A stretch of DNA of 47,410 bases from Klebsiella pneumoniae (GCA_945869725.1 CAMBPO010000015.1:1-47410), one strand, 5' to 3'. Numbered from the stretch's first letter, positions 18,825 to 28,181 are shown. The notes: generated from the sequence alone by a model not told the origin. Made by a program: numbers and translations.

Positions 18825-19892
18825 ATGACAATTCCCATGGCGCCACAGACTACATTACCCGCAAAAAAAGCTCTGAACTGGGCAGAACTTGGCTTTTCCT
18901 ACCAGCCAACGGAGTACCGGTTCCGTGCCATTCACAAAGATGGCCAATGGTCTGAAGGCGAACTGATCAACTCAGACATGATCAGCGTTCATGAAGGTGC
19001 TCCGGCCTTGCATTACGCCCAGCAGTGTTTTGAAGGATTAAAAGCCCAGACTGCACCCGATGGCCGCGTGCTGTTGTTCCGGCCGCAATTGAACGCTGAA
19101 CGCATGCGACAGGCCGCAGGCCGTTTGCTGATGCCGGTTGTGCCAGAGGAGTTGTTCATCCGCGGTGTGGAACAAGCTGTGCGCGCCAACTATGCCTGGA
19201 TACCACCGCACGGTTCGGGGGCGTCTTTGTATATACGTCCCATGCTGATCGGTGTAGGCCAGAACCTTGGTTTGAAAACTGCAAAGGAATTTGAATTCCG
19301 TGTGTTTGTGTCTCCGGTCGGGCCTTACTACAAAAGTGCCGGTCTGGCAGTGATTTCTCTGGCGGTATCTGATCTGGATCGAGCGGCACCATCGGGAACC
19401 GGCAACTTCAAAATCGGCGCTAATTATGCGGGCGGACTTTTGGCTACGCGGCTTGCGCAGGAGTTGGGTGCCAATGAGGCGCTGTTCCTCGACGCCCGAG
19501 AGCATCGGTACATCGATGAAGCCGGGTCTGCCAATATCGTAGTTGCCATGAAGGGCGGGCGCTTTGTGACGCCTGCGTCCAATGCAGTACTGCCGAGTGT
19601 TACCCGTCGCTCCATCATGACGTTGGCGGAACAGGATATGGGCTTGACCATAGAACATAGGGCCATTGACCTGCGTGTCGAAATTGGTGAATTTGAAGAA
19701 GTCGCGGCCTGTGGCACTGCCGCGGTGATCTCGCCAGTCGGCAGGATTTTTGTAGACGGGCAATGGCACCGTTTTTATGGTAACGGAGAGCTCGCCGGAC
19801 CTGTCATGCAAAAACTCTATCAGTTACTGGTAGGTATTCAGCGTGGCGAACTGGCAGATAAGTATGGTTGGACGCACAGCATAAGCCTCTGA
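18825..19892 (+). CDS. ilvE: Branched-chain amino acid aminotransferase (group II)
   Basis: PLP-dependent class IV aminotransferase that interconverts Leu, Ile and Val with their 2-oxo acids using glutamate. The 355-residue length and the motifs are those of the longer eukaryote-like (group II) branch. These include HYAQQCFEGLKAQ, the PLP lysine in GNFKIGANYAGG (about residue 198), and the class IV signature around EAGSANIVV. It stands alone between divergent tatD and topA. Upstream, a GATAAT at about 18773 may be a -10 box with no clear -35. Confidence 0.95.
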   Translation: MTIPMAPQTTLPAKKALNWAELGFSYQPTEYRFRAIHKDGQWSEGELINSDMISVHEGAPALHYAQQCFEGLKAQTAPDGRVLLFRPQLNAERMRQAAGRLLMPVVPEELFIRGVEQAVRANYAWIPPHGSGASLYIRPMLIGVGQNLGLKTAKEFEFRVFVSPVGPYYKSAGLAVISLAVSDLDRAAPSGTGNFKIGANYAGGLLATRLAQELGANEALFLDAREHRYIDEAGSANIVVAMKGGRFVTPASNAVLPSVTRRSIMTLAEQDMGLTIEHRAIDLRVEIGEFEEVAACGTAAVISPVGRIFVDGQWHRFYGNGELAGPVMQKLYQLLVGIQRGELADKYGWTHSISL

Positions 19893-19914
19893 TTTTATTC
19901 TATTCCTTGGTTTT

Positions 19915-19938
19915 CCGGCCCGCGCTATTGCAGGCCGG
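19915..19938 (+). other. GC-rich hairpin downstream of ilvE
   Basis: CCGGCC (19915-19920) pairs with GGCCGG (19933-19938) around a 12-nt loop, 23 bp after the ilvE stop. No U-run follows, so it is a weak candidate for termination or mRNA 3'-end protection. Confidence 0.4.
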
Positions 19939-19988
19939 TGGGCTGAATTGCCAGTTTCCACGTAGATCCGTGAGCGCCCAACTAGAGC

Positions 19989-20017
19989 TTGACCCTCAGT
20001 CGGCGAGTCTTTATATA
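19989..20017 (+). promoter_or_regulatory. Putative sigma-70 promoter of topA
   Basis: A -35 box TTGACC (19989-19994) and a -10 box TATATA (20012-20017) are separated by 17 bp, about 90 bp before the topA start. This is the best promoter-like match in the ilvE-topA gap. Confidence 0.5.
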
Positions 20018-20104
20018 TGACGGCTTGACTGGGTCATGCCTTTACCATCAGGCCTTGTCGCAGCGCAGTGCCTTCTGCTTGAATATCAGGAATTGAACAA
20101 CTGA

Positions 20105-22732
20105 ATGAGTAAAAATCTGGTCATTGTTGAGTCGCCTGCCAAGGCTAAAACGATTAACAAGTATCTTGGAAAAGAGTTTGTGGTGAAGTCCAGCGTGGGT
20201 CATATCCGCGATCTTCCCGTGTCTGGCAGCGGCAACGGGCTGGCGATAGATCCCGCCGAGCGTGCGCGTGAAGCTGCCAAAACCCGCAAACTCAGTCCTG
20301 ACAAGAAGGCTGAGCACAAAGAGAAAAAATCGCGTGAACAATTAATTTCTCGCATGGGCGTTGACCCTGAGCATGGTTGGCGCGCGCGTTATGAGATTTT
20401 GCCCGGCAAAGAAAAAGTAGTGGCAGAACTCAAGAGGCTGGCTAAATCGGCAGACACAATCTACCTCGCTACCGACTTGGACAGAGAGGGAGAAGCCATC
20501 GCCTGGCACCTGAAAGAAGCCATAGGGGGTGATGAAAGTCGTTATCGGCGCGTGGTTTTTAACGAAATCACCAAAAAAGCGATCAAGGAAGCCTTTTCGC
20601 GTCCCGGCGAACTGGACATGCGTTATGTGGAAGCACAACAGGCGCGTCGTTTTCTGGATCGGGTCGTTGGTTTTATGGTATCGCCCCTGTTGTGGGCCAA
20701 AGTGGCGCGTGGTCTGTCAGCCGGTCGTGTGCAATCGGTCGCCGTGCGCCTCATAGTTGAACGGGAGCGCGAAATACGAGCGTTTATTCCAGAAGAGTTC
20801 TGGGAGTTGTTCGCTGACACCCGTACCAGCCACAAAGCCGCGCTCAGATTGCAGGTTATCAGGCAGGCGGGTGAGAATTTTCGCCCCGGCAACGGCAGTG
20901 AGACTTCCGCTGCTCAGGCGTTACTGCAACAGGCACCGTTTATTGTCAGCGGCCGCGAAGATAAACCGACCAGTTCAAAACCAAAGCCGCCACTGATTAC
21001 TTCAACTCTGCAGCAGGCAGCCAGCACACGATTGGGTTTTGGCGTCAAAAAAACCATGACTCTAGCGCAGCGTTTGTATGAAGCCGGTTACATCACTTAT
21101 ATGCGAACCGACTCAACAAATCTTAGTGCTGATGCAGTGGCCATGTGCCGCAGTTATATTGAAGATCAGTTTGGAAAAAAATATCTGCCGGAAGCGCCGA
21201 TTAAGTACAGTGCACGTGATGGCGCGCAGGAGGCGCACGAGGCGATTCGTCCGACAGACGTGAACATCTTGCCTACCCAGTTGTCTGCAATGGAACGCGA
21301 TGCCGAGCGTTTGTACGCGCTGATCTGGGCTCACTTTGTGGCATGCCAGATGCCGCCGGCACTGTACCTTAGCAGCCAGATAACGGTGATGGCCGGTGAG
21401 TTTGAGTTGCGGACCAAAGGACGGATCATACAATTTGACGGGTATCTGAAAGTACTGCCCAGTAAAGAGGAAGACGTGGTACTGCCGGATGTCTCTGCAG
21501 GTGAAAAGCTCAAGCTTGAACAACTGGAACCCAAACAGCACTTTACAAAACCCTCGCCACGATATACTGAAGCGAGCCTTGTTAAGGAGCTGGAGAAGCG
21601 CGGCATTGGCCGGCCTTCAACCTATGCGGCTATCATCTCCACCATTCAGGAACGTGGTTATGTGAAAGTGGAGAGCCGGCGTTTCTACGCCCAAAAAATG
21701 GGTGACATTGTTGCCGAACGATTGGAAGAAAGTTTCACTGATCTGATGGATTATGACTTTACAGCGAAGATGGAAAGCTCGCTGGATGAAGTGGCGGCGG
21801 GTGTCAAAAACTGGAAACAGGTACTGGATGATTTTTATGCCGGGTTCTCTGAACAGCTAAGCAGGGCTTCTGCTGACGACAATGGCATGCGCGAGAATAA
21901 TCCTACAGATACAGATATTCCGTGTCCGCAGTGTGGTCGCCACATGCAAATTCGCACAGCCTCAACCGGTGTGTTTTTGGGATGCTCTGGATATGCGCTT
22001 CCGCCAAAGGAGCGCTGCAAGAGTACGTTGAATTTGATACCGGGTGAAGAAGCGATTAGCACTGACAGTGCTGAAGAAGCAGAGGAAGTTGAGAACCGTC
22101 TGCTGCGCGAGCGCAAACGTTGCACGATTTGTAACTCAACAATGGACAGCTACCTGATCGATGGGCAACGCAAGATTCATGTGTGTGGCAATAACCCCGA
22201 CTGCAGTGGGTATGAACTGGAAGCGGGTAGTTACAAAATAAAAGGTTATGAAGGTCCGATTGTTGAGTGCGACAAGTGTGGATCGGACATGCAGCTGAAA
22301 ACCGGTCGCTTTGGTAAATACTTTGGCTGTACAGCGGAGGGCTGTGGCAATACTCGCAAACTACTGCGCAGTGGCGAGGCCGCGCCACCGAAGATTGACC
22401 CGGTGGTAATGTCTGAGCTGCGATGTGAGAAGGTAGATGATCATTACGTACTGCGAGACGGTGCCGCCGGTCTTTTTCTGGCCGCCAGCAAGTTTCCCAA
22501 AAATCGTGAGACTCGCGCGCCCTTGCTCAAAGAGTTGATTCCGCACAAAGAGCAGATTGATCCCAAGTATCATTACTTGATGAACGGTCCTGTGAAGGAC
22601 AAAGAAGGTAATCCGTCGGTTGTGCGGTTCAGCCGTAAGTCGCAGGAGCATTATCTGTTGACTGAAGTTGATAAAAAGCCCACTGGCTGGAAGTCGGTTT
22701 ATCGAAATGGGAAGTGGGTTGTGGAGAGCTGA
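20105..22732 (+). CDS. topA: DNA topoisomerase I
   Basis: Type IA topoisomerase that relaxes negative supercoils. The 875-residue product (E. coli has 865) opens with the TOPRIM strand [14 protein letters not shown] and carries the TOPRIM acidic motif TDLDREGEA. The active-site tyrosine is Y332 in TYMRTDSTN. The carboxy-terminal third has three four-Cys zinc ribbons, beginning [16 protein letters not shown] and CDKCGSDM. A basic tail ending in [14 protein letters not shown] follows. The start ATG directly precedes the conserved SKNLVIVE. Downstream lies the repeat-rich gap before lexA. Confidence 0.98.
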   Translation: MSKNLVIVESPAKAKTINKYLGKEFVVKSSVGHIRDLPVSGSGNGLAIDPAERAREAAKTRKLSPDKKAEHKEKKSREQLISRMGVDPEHGWRARYEILPGKEKVVAELKRLAKSADTIYLATDLDREGEAIAWHLKEAIGGDESRYRRVVFNEITKKAIKEAFSRPGELDMRYVEAQQARRFLDRVVGFMVSPLLWAKVARGLSAGRVQSVAVRLIVEREREIRAFIPEEFWELFADTRTSHKAALRLQVIRQAGENFRPGNGSETSAAQALLQQAPFIVSGREDKPTSSKPKPPLITSTLQQAASTRLGFGVKKTMTLAQRLYEAGYITYMRTDSTNLSADAVAMCRSYIEDQFGKKYLPEAPIKYSARDGAQEAHEAIRPTDVNILPTQLSAMERDAERLYALIWAHFVACQMPPALYLSSQITVMAGEFELRTKGRIIQFDGYLKVLPSKEEDVVLPDVSAGEKLKLEQLEPKQHFTKPSPRYTEASLVKELEKRGIGRPSTYAAIISTIQERGYVKVESRRFYAQKMGDIVAERLEESFTDLMDYDFTAKMESSLDEVAAGVKNWKQVLDDFYAGFSEQLSRASADDNGMRENNPTDTDIPCPQCGRHMQIRTASTGVFLGCSGYALPPKERCKSTLNLIPGEEAISTDSAEEAEEVENRLLRERKRCTICNSTMDSYLIDGQRKIHVCGNNPDCSGYELEAGSYKIKGYEGPIVECDKCGSDMQLKTGRFGKYFGCTAEGCGNTRKLLRSGEAAPPKIDPVVMSELRCEKVDDHYVLRDGAAGLFLAASKFPKNRETRAPLLKELIPHKEQIDPKYHYLMNGPVKDKEGNPSVVRFSRKSQEHYLLTEVDKKPTGWKSVYRNGKWVVES

Positions 22733-22748
22733 TTGTTGCTGATGCGGT

Positions 22749-22802
22749 CGTAACGGTCGTAACGGTCGTAACGGTCGTTACAGGCGTTACAGGCGTTACA
22801 GG
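22749..22802. repeat. 9-bp tandem repeats, three CGTAACGGT and three CGTTACAGG units
   Basis: Six head-to-tail 9-bp units begin 17 bp after the topA stop. The first three read CGTAACGGT and the next three CGTTACAGG, so two related variants are each amplified. The array ends 9 bp before palindromic element copy 2. The unit differs from the 7-bp repeat near copy 1. Confidence 0.95.
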
Positions 22803-22811
22803 AAAGCAGTC

Positions 22812-22992
22812 GCATCGGGCGAGCAGTGCGGTGGCGGACCGGCCGCATCCTTTAAGGGGGTGCCCGGCGGTGCGCAACTCAACGTCGCGGCTGCGCCGCT
22901 CCGGATTCGAACAGTGCTCCCGCTTGATCGGGCGCCCCCTTAAAGGATAAGCGCGGCCTGATTGGTCCACCACCACACTGCCCGCCCGATGC
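22812..22992 (-). repeat. Large imperfect palindromic element, copy 2 (inverted)
   Basis: Reverse-complement relative of the element at 229-411. Outer arms 22812-22840 and 22964-22992 pair over 29 bp. Inner arms 22849-22865 and 22930-22946 pair over 17 bp with one G-T wobble. Read on the minus strand, the bulge (AATCAGGCCGCGCTTAT) and the first part of the loop (GATCAAGCGGGAGCACTG and the following TTCGA) each differ from copy 1 by a single base, whereas about a third of the outer-arm bases differ in compensated pairs. The centre has its own small hairpin, GCGGC-GCA-GCCGC. It lies between topA and lexA, where no gene is present. Confidence 0.9.
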
Positions 22993-23067
22993 TCACTTTG
23001 GTTTATGAGCCTGCATTAACAATGATTCAGGCTTGTAAAGGCGTCATCGAGGCGGACAGATCAAGGC

Positions 23068-23130
23068 GAAGGTGGGGTAAAAAAAGCGGAGTTTACGATT
23101 AGTAAATGCGCATTTTTTTACTCCGCCTTC
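23068..23130. terminator. 63-bp palindrome between topA and lexA, candidate bidirectional terminator
   Basis: Arms 23068-23088 and 23109-23130 pair, with one bulged base and a few mismatches. They include A7 and T7 runs, and an inner TTTAC (23092-23096) pairs with GTAAA (23102-23106). It ends 43 bp beyond the lexA stop. The paired A/T runs could serve as U-tracts on either strand. It is unrelated in sequence to the 182-bp element. It may instead be a dispersed intergenic repeat; the core TTTACGATTAGTAAATG looks like one I associate with other gammaproteobacteria, but only from memory. Confidence 0.5.
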
Positions 23131-23172
23131 AACGCAGAGATGGCAACGCAGATAGCTTTTAACAGATAGCGT

Positions 23173-23820
23173 TTACGCGTGCCGTCGTATAACGCCCACG
23201 CTGATCCCCTCAATGACAAATGCCTGCCGGCGAAGATCAACAACAATGGGCTCATAGTCTTCGTTTTCCGGCAGCAGATGCAGAACGTTGCGGTCTGCAG
23301 TGTGCTCAAGGCGCTTGACGGTGACGTCTTCGTCAAGCCTGGCCACGATAATGTCACCATGTCTGGCCTGACTGGTTTTATGCACCGCCAGCAGGTCACC
23401 TTCAAAAATACCAGCGTTAATCATGCTGGTGCCTTTTACCGTCAGCAGATAATCCGCTTTAGGGTAGAACAACTCAGCCGGGATACTGACGTACTCATCG
23501 ATGCATTCCTGGGCCAGAATTGGGCTTCCCGCAGCAACCTGGCCTACCACGGGTAAACCACGGGGCCAGTTGTTGGCAGCTTCCGGCTCATGAGCCGGGG
23601 TTGCAAAACTGTCGGTGATGCGGATGCCGCGTGATGCGCCGGGGATCATTTCAATGGCTTTTTTGCGGGCAAGTGCCTTGAGATGCTCCTCTGCGGCATT
23701 GGGCGACTTGAAGCCCATTTCCTGTGCAATTTCAGAGCGAGTCGGTGGGTAGCCGGTTTCCTGCTGATAACGACGGATATACTCCAGTATTTCGGTTTGT
23801 CTGGGCGTCAGCGTTTGCAT
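23173..23820 (-). CDS. lexA: LexA SOS-response repressor
   Basis: Represses DNA-damage genes and self-cleaves when RecA filaments form. The 215-residue product has a winged-helix DNA-binding domain ([38 protein letters not shown]). The Ala-Gly cleavage site is in VGQVAAGSP. The peptidase domain has its catalytic Ser in VKGTSM and catalytic Lys in DVTVKRLE. The frame is open 26 codons further upstream, but that extension crosses the SOS box, so the ATG at 23820 is chosen. No sulA-like partner follows, unlike the lexA-sulA pair of pseudomonads. It is divergent from nagZ. Confidence 0.97.
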   Translation of the reverse strand: MQTLTPRQTEILEYIRRYQQETGYPPTRSEIAQEMGFKSPNAAEEHLKALARKKAIEMIPGASRGIRITDSFATPAHEPEAANNWPRGLPVVGQVAAGSPILAQECIDEYVSIPAELFYPKADYLLTVKGTSMINAGIFEGDLLAVHKTSQARHGDIIVARLDEDVTVKRLEHTADRNVLHLLPENEDYEPIVVDLRRQAFVIEGISVGVIRRHA

Positions 23821-23847
23821 GGTCTCTCCGTCCTGATGGTTGACAGG

Positions 23848-23863
23848 CTGTAAGTATATACAG
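23848..23863. promoter_or_regulatory. SOS box (LexA operator) of lexA
   Basis: CTGTAAGTATATACAG is a full match to CTGT-N8-ACAG, the gammaproteobacterial LexA site. It lies 28 bp upstream of the lexA ATG and overlaps the predicted -10 box, so LexA binding should block its own transcription. I found only one box here, whereas E. coli lexA has two. Confidence 0.93.
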
Positions 23864-23880
23864 TTATTGTTGCCTTGCAA
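23853..23880 (-). promoter_or_regulatory. Putative lexA sigma-70 promoter
   Basis: On the minus strand, TTGCAA (23875-23880) and TATACT (23853-23858) are separated by 16 bp. The -10 box lies inside the SOS box, the arrangement expected for an autorepressed lexA. Confidence 0.7.
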
Positions 23881-23970
23881 GGCAGGGTTTCTGCCCACCA
23901 GCTTAATCGGTCATAATGAGCGCCTGCTCACTGTCCGGACGGTGATGATCTGCCAAAGAGGAAATACCCA

Positions 23971-25044
23971 TTGAATACTACAGTCACAACACCTACGCCC
24001 GGTGTACTGATGCTGGATATACACGGCAAAACGCTGACCTCTGAGGATAAGGACCTGCTCCAGCAAGCTCACGTGGGCGGTGTCATTCTGTTTTCGCGCA
24101 ATATCAGTGAGCCAGAGCAAGTGCTGGAATTGACGTCAGCGATCCGTGCGCAGCGTCCCGAGATACTGCTGGCTGTGGATCAGGAAGGTGGCCGGGTGCA
24201 GCGCCTGCGCGAAGGCTTCACGCGCTTGCCACCTATGCTGATGTTCGGGCATCAGTGGCGCAAACAGCCAGAGCACACTGTGCGACTGGCGCATGACTGC
24301 GGTTGGTTAATGGCCTCTGAGGTACTGGCCGCAGGTTTTGATTTCAGTTTTGCCCCAGTCCTGGATTTGTACACCGGGCTCAGTGAAGTGATCGGCAACC
24401 GTGCGTTTTCCGAAGATAAAGAGGTGTTGATCAGTCTGGCGTCGGCGTTTATGAATGGCATGCACGAGGCAGGCATGCCGACGACCGGCAAACACTTTCC
24501 CGGTCATGGCAGTGTCGAGGCCGATTCTCACCTGGCGCTGCCCGTTGATAATCGGCCGATGCAACAAATTCGCGACGAGGACCTGCTGCCGTTTACGCGC
24601 TGCCTGCCGTTGCTGGATGCGGTGATGCCTGCACACGTTATTTATTCGCAGGCGGATGTGCATTGTGCGGGGTTTTCGCACTTCTGGTTGCAAACGCTGC
24701 TGAGACTAGAGCTTGGGTTCAAGGGCGTTATTTTCAGTGATGATCTGGTCATGGAGGCAGCATCGTCGGCCGGTAACATGACGCAACGCGTTGAAAAGGC
24801 GCTGCAGGCTGGTTGTGACATGCTGCTGGTGTGCAACAACCGGGACGCTGCACACGAAGCACTGGCCTCATTGAAGGTATTGGCTGCTGAACCTGAACTT
24901 GCAAAGCAGATTCAGCAAAGTTCGCTGAAGCTTGCTGACATGCGCCGCCGGCAGTCGCCGCAGTGGGGTGAATTACAACAGTCTTCGCGCTGGCGCAGCG
25001 TTCATCACGATCTTGTGCAGTTGATGGCACATCACACTCTCTGA
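23971..25044 (+). CDS. nagZ: Beta-N-acetylglucosaminidase (NagZ, GH3)
   Basis: Cytoplasmic glycosidase of peptidoglycan recycling that removes GlcNAc from 1,6-anhydro-muropeptides, feeding AmpC-inducing signals in related bacteria. The 357-residue product has VGGVILFSRN, the AVDQEGGRVQRL loop, the catalytic His-containing KHFPGHGSVEADSH motif, and the nucleophile Asp in VIFSDDLVMEAA. The TTG start is preceded by an AGAGGA ribosome site near 23957. hpt follows after 88 bp; nagZ-hpt order is common in this class. The 5' side faces lexA. Confidence 0.95.
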   Translation: MNTTVTTPTPGVLMLDIHGKTLTSEDKDLLQQAHVGGVILFSRNISEPEQVLELTSAIRAQRPEILLAVDQEGGRVQRLREGFTRLPPMLMFGHQWRKQPEHTVRLAHDCGWLMASEVLAAGFDFSFAPVLDLYTGLSEVIGNRAFSEDKEVLISLASAFMNGMHEAGMPTTGKHFPGHGSVEADSHLALPVDNRPMQQIRDEDLLPFTRCLPLLDAVMPAHVIYSQADVHCAGFSHFWLQTLLRLELGFKGVIFSDDLVMEAASSAGNMTQRVEKALQAGCDMLLVCNNRDAAHEALASLKVLAAEPELAKQIQQSSLKLADMRRRQSPQWGELQQSSRWRSVHHDLVQLMAHHTL

Positions 25045-25132
25045 AAAATATCATTGAGGCTGAAAAAATCTTTTAAGCTGAAAAGAGCATGTAAGCTGAC
25101 ATCATGACTGGAAATATAAGGATTATTGGATC

Positions 25133-25684
25133 ATGGACCCTCTGAAACTGGCCGCTGTGTTGAGCAATGCCCAATGCCTGTTCAGCGAAGCGGATATCGC
25201 TCGCGCACTTGACGTTATCGCTGAGCAGATCAGTTCTCAACTGTCTGACAGCAATCCGGTATTGTTGTGTGTAATGAATGGCGGTGTGATTTTTACCGGC
25301 CAACTGGCAACACGTCTGCATTTCCGGCTGCAGATGGACTACGTTCATGCGACGCGTTATCGCGAACAGCTCAGTGGAGCTGATCTTCACTGGCGTGTGA
25401 CACCTGCTACCGTTTTGAAAGATCGCACTGTGTTGATACTTGATGACATATTTGATGTGGGCGAAACACTCAGTGCCATTAAAGCGTGGTGCGAAAATGC
25501 AGGAGCAGCTAAGGTGTATACCGCTGTGCTCATCGACAAAAAACACAATCGAAAAACAGCGGAGCTAAAGCAGGCCGATTTCACTGCGCTCTATGCAGAT
25601 GATTTTTATCTTTTTGGTTACGGTATGGATTACAAGGGTTACTGGCGCAATGCGCCCGGCATCTACGCGGCGCAGCTAGCATGA
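25133..25684 (+). CDS. hpt: Hypoxanthine-guanine phosphoribosyltransferase
   Basis: Purine salvage enzyme that joins hypoxanthine or guanine to PRPP. The 183-residue product carries CVMNGGVIF, the 13-residue PRPP-binding motif VLILDDIFDVGET, and the base-binding FGYGMDYKGYWRN region. The start ATG has an AAGGA ribosome site about 13 nt upstream. Its stop overlaps the next start (ATGA), suggesting coupled translation with the DUF1285 gene. Confidence 0.94.
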   Translation: MDPLKLAAVLSNAQCLFSEADIARALDVIAEQISSQLSDSNPVLLCVMNGGVIFTGQLATRLHFRLQMDYVHATRYREQLSGADLHWRVTPATVLKDRTVLILDDIFDVGETLSAIKAWCENAGAAKVYTAVLIDKKHNRKTAELKQADFTALYADDFYLFGYGMDYKGYWRNAPGIYAAQLA

Positions 25685-26274
25685 GCGGCACGGAGCAACT
25701 ATTGCGCAGCATCAGCACTCAGCAGGGGCCGGCCCCCGTGCATCTGTGGAACCCGCCGTATTGTGGCGAAATCGATATGAGAATTGCGGCAGACGGCCGT
25801 TGGTATCATGACGGTTCACTCATCAATCGTCCGCGTATGGTGCAGTTATTTTCGTCAATATTGCGACGTGATGATGACGGATGTTTTTATCTGGTGACAC
25901 CGGTTGAGCGAGTGCGCATCAGGGTCGACGATTGTCCATTTGTTGCACAGTTGCTGGATGTAGAAGGAGAGGGGTCTTCACAACAGCTGCGCTTCACTCT
26001 GAACACTGGCGAGCATGTTGTCGCGGGCGCGCAAAACTGTCTTGAATTTGATGATGATGAGCAAGGTGCTCCCCATCCCAGGCTGCATGTCAGGCATGGA
26101 CTTTATGCATTGATCAGCCGTTCGGTTTTTTATCAGCTGGTTGATATGGCGCAACTGAAACCATTGTCTGATGATGATAAAAAAAATAATAAAAACAAGG
26201 AGAAAAGTCACAAACTAGTGCTTTATAGTTCAGGTGCAGAATTTATTTTTGGCTCGGTTCAGGATGATTTCTGA
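25681..26274 (+). CDS. DUF1285 family protein
   Basis: Conserved protein of unknown function; 197 residues, no signal peptide or membrane helix. The DUF1285 core is recognisable from PVHLWNPPYCGEIDMRI, through GRWYHDGSLINRPRMVQLFSSILRRD (given in two parts: GRWYHDGSLI and VQLFSSILRR), to YYLV-like FYLVTPVERVRI. A Lys/Asn-rich linker (DDDKKNNKNKEKSHK) precedes a final beta-strand-like segment. It is coupled to hpt by a 4-bp overlap, though nothing in it suggests a purine role. Confidence 0.85.
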   Translation: MSGTEQLLRSISTQQGPAPVHLWNPPYCGEIDMRIAADGRWYHDGSLINRPRMVQLFSSILRRDDDGCFYLVTPVERVRIRVDDCPFVAQLLDVEGEGSSQQLRFTLNTGEHVVAGAQNCLEFDDDEQGAPHPRLHVRHGLYALISRSVFYQLVDMAQLKPLSDDDKKNNKNKEKSHKLVLYSSGAEFIFGSVQDDF

Positions 26275-26388
26275 GCAGCCTTTTGATTGACGACTGTGGA
26301 TAAACGCGGCATCATTGATAGCCTTTTTTATGTGCCTCGCTGTGTAGACAATCAGTGATGTTTTGTAATAAGTGACATTGGAGAATCC

Positions 26389-27138
26389 ATGAAGATTCTG
26401 GTAGCGATAAAACGTGTAGTGGATGCAAACGTAAAAGTACGTGTCAAAGCTGACCACAGTGGTGTTGATTTGACCAACGCAAAGATGGCGGTTAATCCGT
26501 TCTGTGAAATTGCCATTGAAGAGGCAATCCGGCTCAAAGAAAAAGGTCTTGCCGAAGAAATCATTGCGGTCTCCATTGGTGAGAAAGCTTGTCAGGAACA
26601 GATTCGCACGGCACTGGCGCTGGGTGCTGATCGTGGTATTCATGTTGAAGCGGCTGCTGATCTGCAGCCGCTGCCAGTTGCACGTCTGCTGCATAAATTG
26701 GTCGAGAGAGAAGGTGCTGGACTGGTGATTCTGGGCAAACAATCCATCGATTCCGATAATAACCAAGTGGGTCAGATGTTGGCCGCGTTAGCCGGCATGC
26801 CACAAGGTACATTTGCATGCAAAGTGGACATTGCTGACGGCCGTGCGCTGGTGACTCGCGAAGTTGATGGAGGTGAGCAAACCGTATCATTGAAGCTGCC
26901 CGCTGTGATCACCACCGATCTGCGACTTAATGAGCCTCGTTATGCATCACTGCCAAACATCATGAAAGCGAAGAAGAAGCAGCTGGATACACTGACCCCG
27001 GATGATCTGGGTGTGGATATCAGTTCGGGCCTGAAAGTCATTGCTGTTGAGCCGCCGCCCAGCCGATCGGCGGGCATCAAAGTGGCCAGTGTTGATGAAT
27101 TGATCAGCAAATTAAAATCTGAAGCCAAAGTCATCTAA
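26389..27138 (+). CDS. etfB: Electron transfer flavoprotein subunit beta
   Basis: Small subunit of ETF, which binds AMP and carries electrons from acyl-CoA and other dehydrogenases to ETF:ubiquinone oxidoreductase. The 249-residue product starts [12 protein letters not shown] and has the conserved [11 protein letters not shown] and [16 protein letters not shown] segments. The ETF-beta recognition segment follows ([20 protein letters not shown], with KKKQLD next). A GGAGA ribosome site precedes the ATG. etfA follows after 12 bp, so the pair is an operon ending at the terminator at 28137. Confidence 0.97.
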   Translation: MKILVAIKRVVDANVKVRVKADHSGVDLTNAKMAVNPFCEIAIEEAIRLKEKGLAEEIIAVSIGEKACQEQIRTALALGADRGIHVEAAADLQPLPVARLLHKLVEREGAGLVILGKQSIDSDNNQVGQMLAALAGMPQGTFACKVDIADGRALVTREVDGGEQTVSLKLPAVITTDLRLNEPRYASLPNIMKAKKKQLDTLTPDDLGVDISSGLKVIAVEPPPSRSAGIKVASVDELISKLKSEAKVI

Positions 27139-27150
27139 GGGGTAGCAAAC

Positions 27151-28080
27151 ATGAGTATTTTGGTTATTGCAGAACATGACAATGCCGCCCTGCGGCCGGC
27201 TACTTTGAACGCGGTCACTGCTGCCAAAGCTATCGGTGGAGATATTGTTGTATTGGTCGCTGGCGCCAGTTGCGCGGCAGTGGCTACTGCAGCTGCCTCA
27301 GTCAGTGGAGTCAGCAAAGTATTGCTGGCTGACAACGCCGTCTATGGTAATCAGTTGCCAGAAAATATTTCCGCGCTCATTGCAGAAATTGCGGCAGCTT
27401 ATTCTCATGTGCTGGCTCCAGCCACCACTACCGGCAAGAATTTTATGCCGCGTGTTGCTGCTTTGTTGGGCGTCGCTCAGATATCCGACATCATTGCCGT
27501 CAAAAGCGCTGACACGTTTGTGCGACCAATTTATGCCGGTAACGCACTGGCCACTGTGCAATCCAGCGATACCATTAAAGTGGTAACCGTGCGCACAACC
27601 GGTTTTGAAGAAGCCGCTAAAGAGGGTGGTTCAGCTGCTGTCGAAACACTCGCAGTGGTGAAGAGCCAGGATATTGCCGAATTTGTGAGTCAGCAATTGA
27701 CTGTGTCAGAGCGTCCAGAGCTTACCGGCGCGTCGATTGTCATTTCCGGTGGCCGTGGTATGCAGAACGGTGACAACTTTGTGCTGCTGGAAAAGGTTGC
27801 CGACAAACTCGGCGCCGCCATTGGCGCTTCGCGTGCAGCTGTAGATGCTGGTTTTGTGCCTAATGACATGCAAGTTGGTCAGACTGGCAAGATAGTCGCG
27901 CCGGATCTGTATATCGCCGTTGGCATTTCAGGTGCGATACAGCATCTGGCCGGTATGAAAGACAGCAAGGTCATTGTGGCGATCAACAAAGATGAAGAGG
28001 CTCCGATATTCCAGGTAGCTGATTATGGTCTGGTTGCCGATCTGTTTCAGGCAGTCCCGGAGTTGGCGGACAAACTCTGA
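27151..28080 (+). CDS. etfA: Electron transfer flavoprotein subunit alpha
   Basis: FAD-binding large subunit of ETF. The 309-residue product has an amino Rossmann-like domain and the carboxy-terminal FAD signature: [12 protein letters not shown], then [20 protein letters not shown], and [16 protein letters not shown]. An AAGGGG ribosome site precedes the ATG. Length and order with etfB are standard. Confidence 0.97.
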   Translation: MSILVIAEHDNAALRPATLNAVTAAKAIGGDIVVLVAGASCAAVATAAASVSGVSKVLLADNAVYGNQLPENISALIAEIAAAYSHVLAPATTTGKNFMPRVAALLGVAQISDIIAVKSADTFVRPIYAGNALATVQSSDTIKVVTVRTTGFEEAAKEGGSAAVETLAVVKSQDIAEFVSQQLTVSERPELTGASIVISGGRGMQNGDNFVLLEKVADKLGAAIGASRAAVDAGFVPNDMQVGQTGKIVAPDLYIAVGISGAIQHLAGMKDSKVIVAINKDEEAPIFQVADYGLVADLFQAVPELADKL

Positions 28081-28136
28081 TAACAAGTCACAGGAGTGCA
28101 GGCTGACGATAGTCAGTCTTGCTCTTAATCGCAGGC

Positions 28137-28168
28137 AAAAAAAACCCGGCTAGAGGCCGGGTTTTTTT
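28137..28168. terminator. Bidirectional intrinsic terminator between etfA and rne
   Basis: A10-bp stem, AAAACCCGGC (28141-28150) with GCCGGGTTTT (28156-28165), has a 5-nt loop, with A-runs on the left and T-runs on the right. It can therefore terminate both etfBA (+) and the converging rne (-), whose stop is 14 bp away. Confidence 0.93.
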
Positions 28169-28181
28169 ATGTCACCGGGAA

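Noticed and set aside
19038..19811. 257-residue minus-strand frame inside ilvE
   Set aside because: Entirely antisense to a strong, full-length ilvE; His/Arg-rich composition typical of a shadow frame.
22629..22976. Minus-strand open frame across the topA end, 9-bp repeats and palindrome copy 2
   Set aside because: Overlaps topA coding sequence and consists largely of repeat translation (Val-Thr-Thr periodicity); no protein family is recognisable.
23821..23898. 26-residue upstream extension of lexA
   Set aside because: It would make the SOS box and promoter part of the coding region; the known LexA amino end starts at MQTLTPRQ.
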